This document shows, in pieces, positions 22,060 through 23,549 of a stretch of 23,549 nt of DNA (positions are counted from its first letter, which is position 1; each line of letters begins with the position of its first letter). A program made the position numbers and the translations under genes. The stretch is from Spirochaetaceae bacterium (GTDB lineage: Bacteria > Spirochaetota > Spirochaetia > B11-G9), in assembly GCA_030600745.1 (NCBI GenBank), contig JAUVLL010000008.1:1-23549 (forward strand), given 5' to 3'. The notes beneath the pieces are model-generated. The model was given only the letters and a program-made list of their open reading frames with translations, ran no database searches and was not told the DNA's origin.

Positions 22060-23510
22060 GTAAGAAACTTATTTTTGAAATGTCATCTGTCGGTAGGACG
22101 GGTTATAGATTCCCGGATCTTGATGTGCCTGATCTTCCATTAAAGGATCAAGTGAATTCTTCTTTGTTACGTGAAAGTATACCTGTGCTGCCTGAGGTTT
22201 CCGAGGTTGATATTATACGGCATTACAATGGACTTTCTAAAAGAAATTTTGGCCTTGATTCTGGATTTTATCCACTTGGTTCATGCACAATGAAATATAA
22301 TCCCAAGATTAATGAGGATGTTGGATCTCTGCCCGGATTTGCTAATATACACCCTCTTCAATCTGAAGATAGTGTACAGGGCTTTCTCGAACTTATCTTT
22401 GAAACAACGAAGAGTCTTAGCGAAATTACCGGAATGAAATGGGGTACTCTTCAGCCTTTTGCCGGAGCTCATGGTGAGTTTACAGGAATGAAGCTTTTTA
22501 AAGCATATTTTAAAAAGAGAGATGAGCTCCATCGTACAAAGGTTCTTGTTCCTACATCTGCTCATGGAACAAATCCAGCTTCTGCAACTATTGCAGGATT
22601 CAATATTGAGGAAATCCAGGCAGACGAAAGAGGTCTTGTGTCTGTTGAAAGTCTGAAAAATCAACTTACAGATGATGTAGCTGGAATTATGCTTACAAAT
22701 CCAAGTACTCTTGGACTTTTTGAGAAGGATATTATAGAAATTGCGGGATTAGTTCATGAAGCAGGGGGCCTTTTGTACTATGATGGTGCCAATATGAATG
22801 CCATTATGGGTAAGGTCAGGCCTGGAGATATGGGCTTTGATGTAATTCACCTTAATCTTCATAAAACTTTTTCCACCCCTCATGGTGGCGGCGGCCCAGG
22901 TGCCGGTCCCGTTCTCGTATCAGAAAGGCTGGTTGATTTTCTACCTGTACCCGATGTAAAAAAAGATGGAGAAAACTACTTTTTGGACTATAATAAGGCA
23001 GACAGTATAGGTAGGGTTTCCGGTTTTTATGGTAATATGGCAGTATTGGTAAAAGCATATGCATATATTATTACAATGGGTAGTGACGGACTTAAAAAAG
23101 CTTCGGAATATGCAGTTTTAAATGCAAATTATCTTAAAGAAAAATTAAAAGGTACATTTCATCTTTATTATGATACAATATGTATGCATGAATTCGTTCT
23201 TTCAGCAAAGAAAATGAAAGAGGAATTGGGTATTTCAGCTCTTGATATAGCAAAGGGCCTCCTGGATTATGGTGTACACCCTCCTACAATTTATTTTCCT
23301 TCAATTGTACCTGAGGCTATGATGATAGAGCCTACAGAGACTGAGTCAAAGGAAACTCTGGATTATTTTGTCAAAGCAATGCTGGAAATTTATCAGAAAG
23401 CAAAAGATAATCCGGAAGAGCTTCATGAAGCTCCTCGTAATACTCCCGTAAGACGGGTAGATGAAGTTATGGCTGTAAAGCAGCCTATACTTAAGTGGCA
23501 TGCTGAATAA
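22056..23510 (+). CDS. gcvPB: glycine dehydrogenase (decarboxylating) subunit 2
   Basis: Catalytic PLP subunit of the split P protein, 484 residues. With GcvPA it decarboxylates glycine and loads the aminomethyl group on GcvH. FYPLGSCTMKYNPKIN, QPFAGAHGEFTGM, PTSAHGTNPASA, MLTNPSTLGLFE and YYDGANMNA are present; the PLP lysine is K270 in LNLHKTFSTPHGGGGPGAGP. The C-terminus (HPPTIYFP, IEPTETESKE) is intact. It is the last complete gene in the window. A further gene follows, because AGGGGGAG appears at 23533-23540. Confidence 0.97.
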   Translation: MSKKLIFEMSSVGRTGYRFPDLDVPDLPLKDQVNSSLLRESIPVLPEVSEVDIIRHYNGLSKRNFGLDSGFYPLGSCTMKYNPKINEDVGSLPGFANIHPLQSEDSVQGFLELIFETTKSLSEITGMKWGTLQPFAGAHGEFTGMKLFKAYFKKRDELHRTKVLVPTSAHGTNPASATIAGFNIEEIQADERGLVSVESLKNQLTDDVAGIMLTNPSTLGLFEKDIIEIAGLVHEAGGLLYYDGANMNAIMGKVRPGDMGFDVIHLNLHKTFSTPHGGGGPGAGPVLVSERLVDFLPVPDVKKDGENYFLDYNKADSIGRVSGFYGNMAVLVKAYAYIITMGSDGLKKASEYAVLNANYLKEKLKGTFHLYYDTICMHEFVLSAKKMKEELGISALDIAKGLLDYGVHPPTIYFPSIVPEAMMIEPTETESKETLDYFVKAMLEIYQKAKDNPEELHEAPRNTPVRRVDEVMAVKQPILKWHAE

Positions 23511-23532
23511 TTTGTTTTTTAATATATTTATA

Positions 23533-23549
23533 GGGGGAGCACAATTTAT
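23533..23549 (+). promoter_or_regulatory. Shine-Dalgarno of the next operon gene (gene cut by window edge)
   Basis: AGGGGGAG lies about 23 bp after the gcvPB stop with no terminator between. The window ends in ...TTTAT, so an ATG may begin in its last two bases. A lipoamide dehydrogenase or lipoate ligase gene would be expected here; that is a guess from context. Confidence 0.4.

Noticed and set aside
1..23549. tRNA, rRNA, CRISPR array, insertion sequence with transposase
   Set aside because: I looked for tRNA T-arms, regularly spaced long repeats with unique spacers, and transposase motifs, and found none.

Overview
The window looks like a low-G+C, double-membrane bacterium, most probably a free-living spirochaete (Spirochaetota, Spirochaetales-like). 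The reasons are the AT-rich codon use, a ribosomal protein bS21 that reads like the Treponema type, a long-form serine hydroxymethyltransferase, a split glycine decarboxylase (gcvPA/gcvPB), and a SUMF1-type lipoprotein. This assignment comes from remembered family features, not from a database search.

Layout. Positions 1-1680 hold a possible C-terminal scrap of a membrane protein, a small STAS/SEC14-like protein on the minus strand and an exported protein with a barrel-like C-terminus. Positions 1680-6014 carry valS and glyA (plus strand), closed by a two-way terminator shared with the converging minus-strand pair lon-trhP (6048-9609). From a divergent region at 9610-9802, recO-recJ run on the plus strand to 12703. 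Positions 12704-15393 are the accessory part of the window. It holds a G+C-richer, hairpin-rich spacer, a lipoprotein with a truncated formylglycine-generating-enzyme (SUMF1) domain, a decayed stretch, and a fusion of an AbiEi-antitoxin-like winged helix with a complete Fic AMP-transferase domain. Three copies of a 20-bp motif, spaced exactly 30 bp apart, sit directly in front of the fusion gene. A LytM/M23 peptidase gene and rpsU follow (15395-16554), then a strong terminator.

The last 7 kb (16705-23510) is one tight plus-strand operon: serA-serC-lrp/asnC-gcvT-gcvH-gcvPA-gcvPB, behind a near-consensus sigma-70 promoter (TTGACA, 17 bp, TACGAT). SerA and SerC start serine synthesis from 3-phosphoglycerate. 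GlyA, encoded separately upstream, interconverts serine and glycine. The GcvT/H/PA/PB proteins cleave or, in reverse, make glycine, feeding methylene-tetrahydrofolate. A Lrp-type regulator encoded inside the operon is the obvious candidate sensor. The short SerA has no C-terminal ACT domain, so classic serine feedback is not visible. serB and the dihydrolipoamide dehydrogenase (L-protein) gene are not in the window; a Shine-Dalgarno at the right edge shows another gene follows.

Most worth a second look: (1) rpsU seems to start at AUA behind a 10-nt perfect anti-Shine-Dalgarno complement; (2) the AbiEi-like/Fic fusion with its own phased operator-like array; (3) a RecJ with an insertion of roughly 140 residues that vaguely recalls a dead DEDD exonuclease; (4) a short repeated sequence abutting recJ and truncating the SUMF1 lipoprotein.
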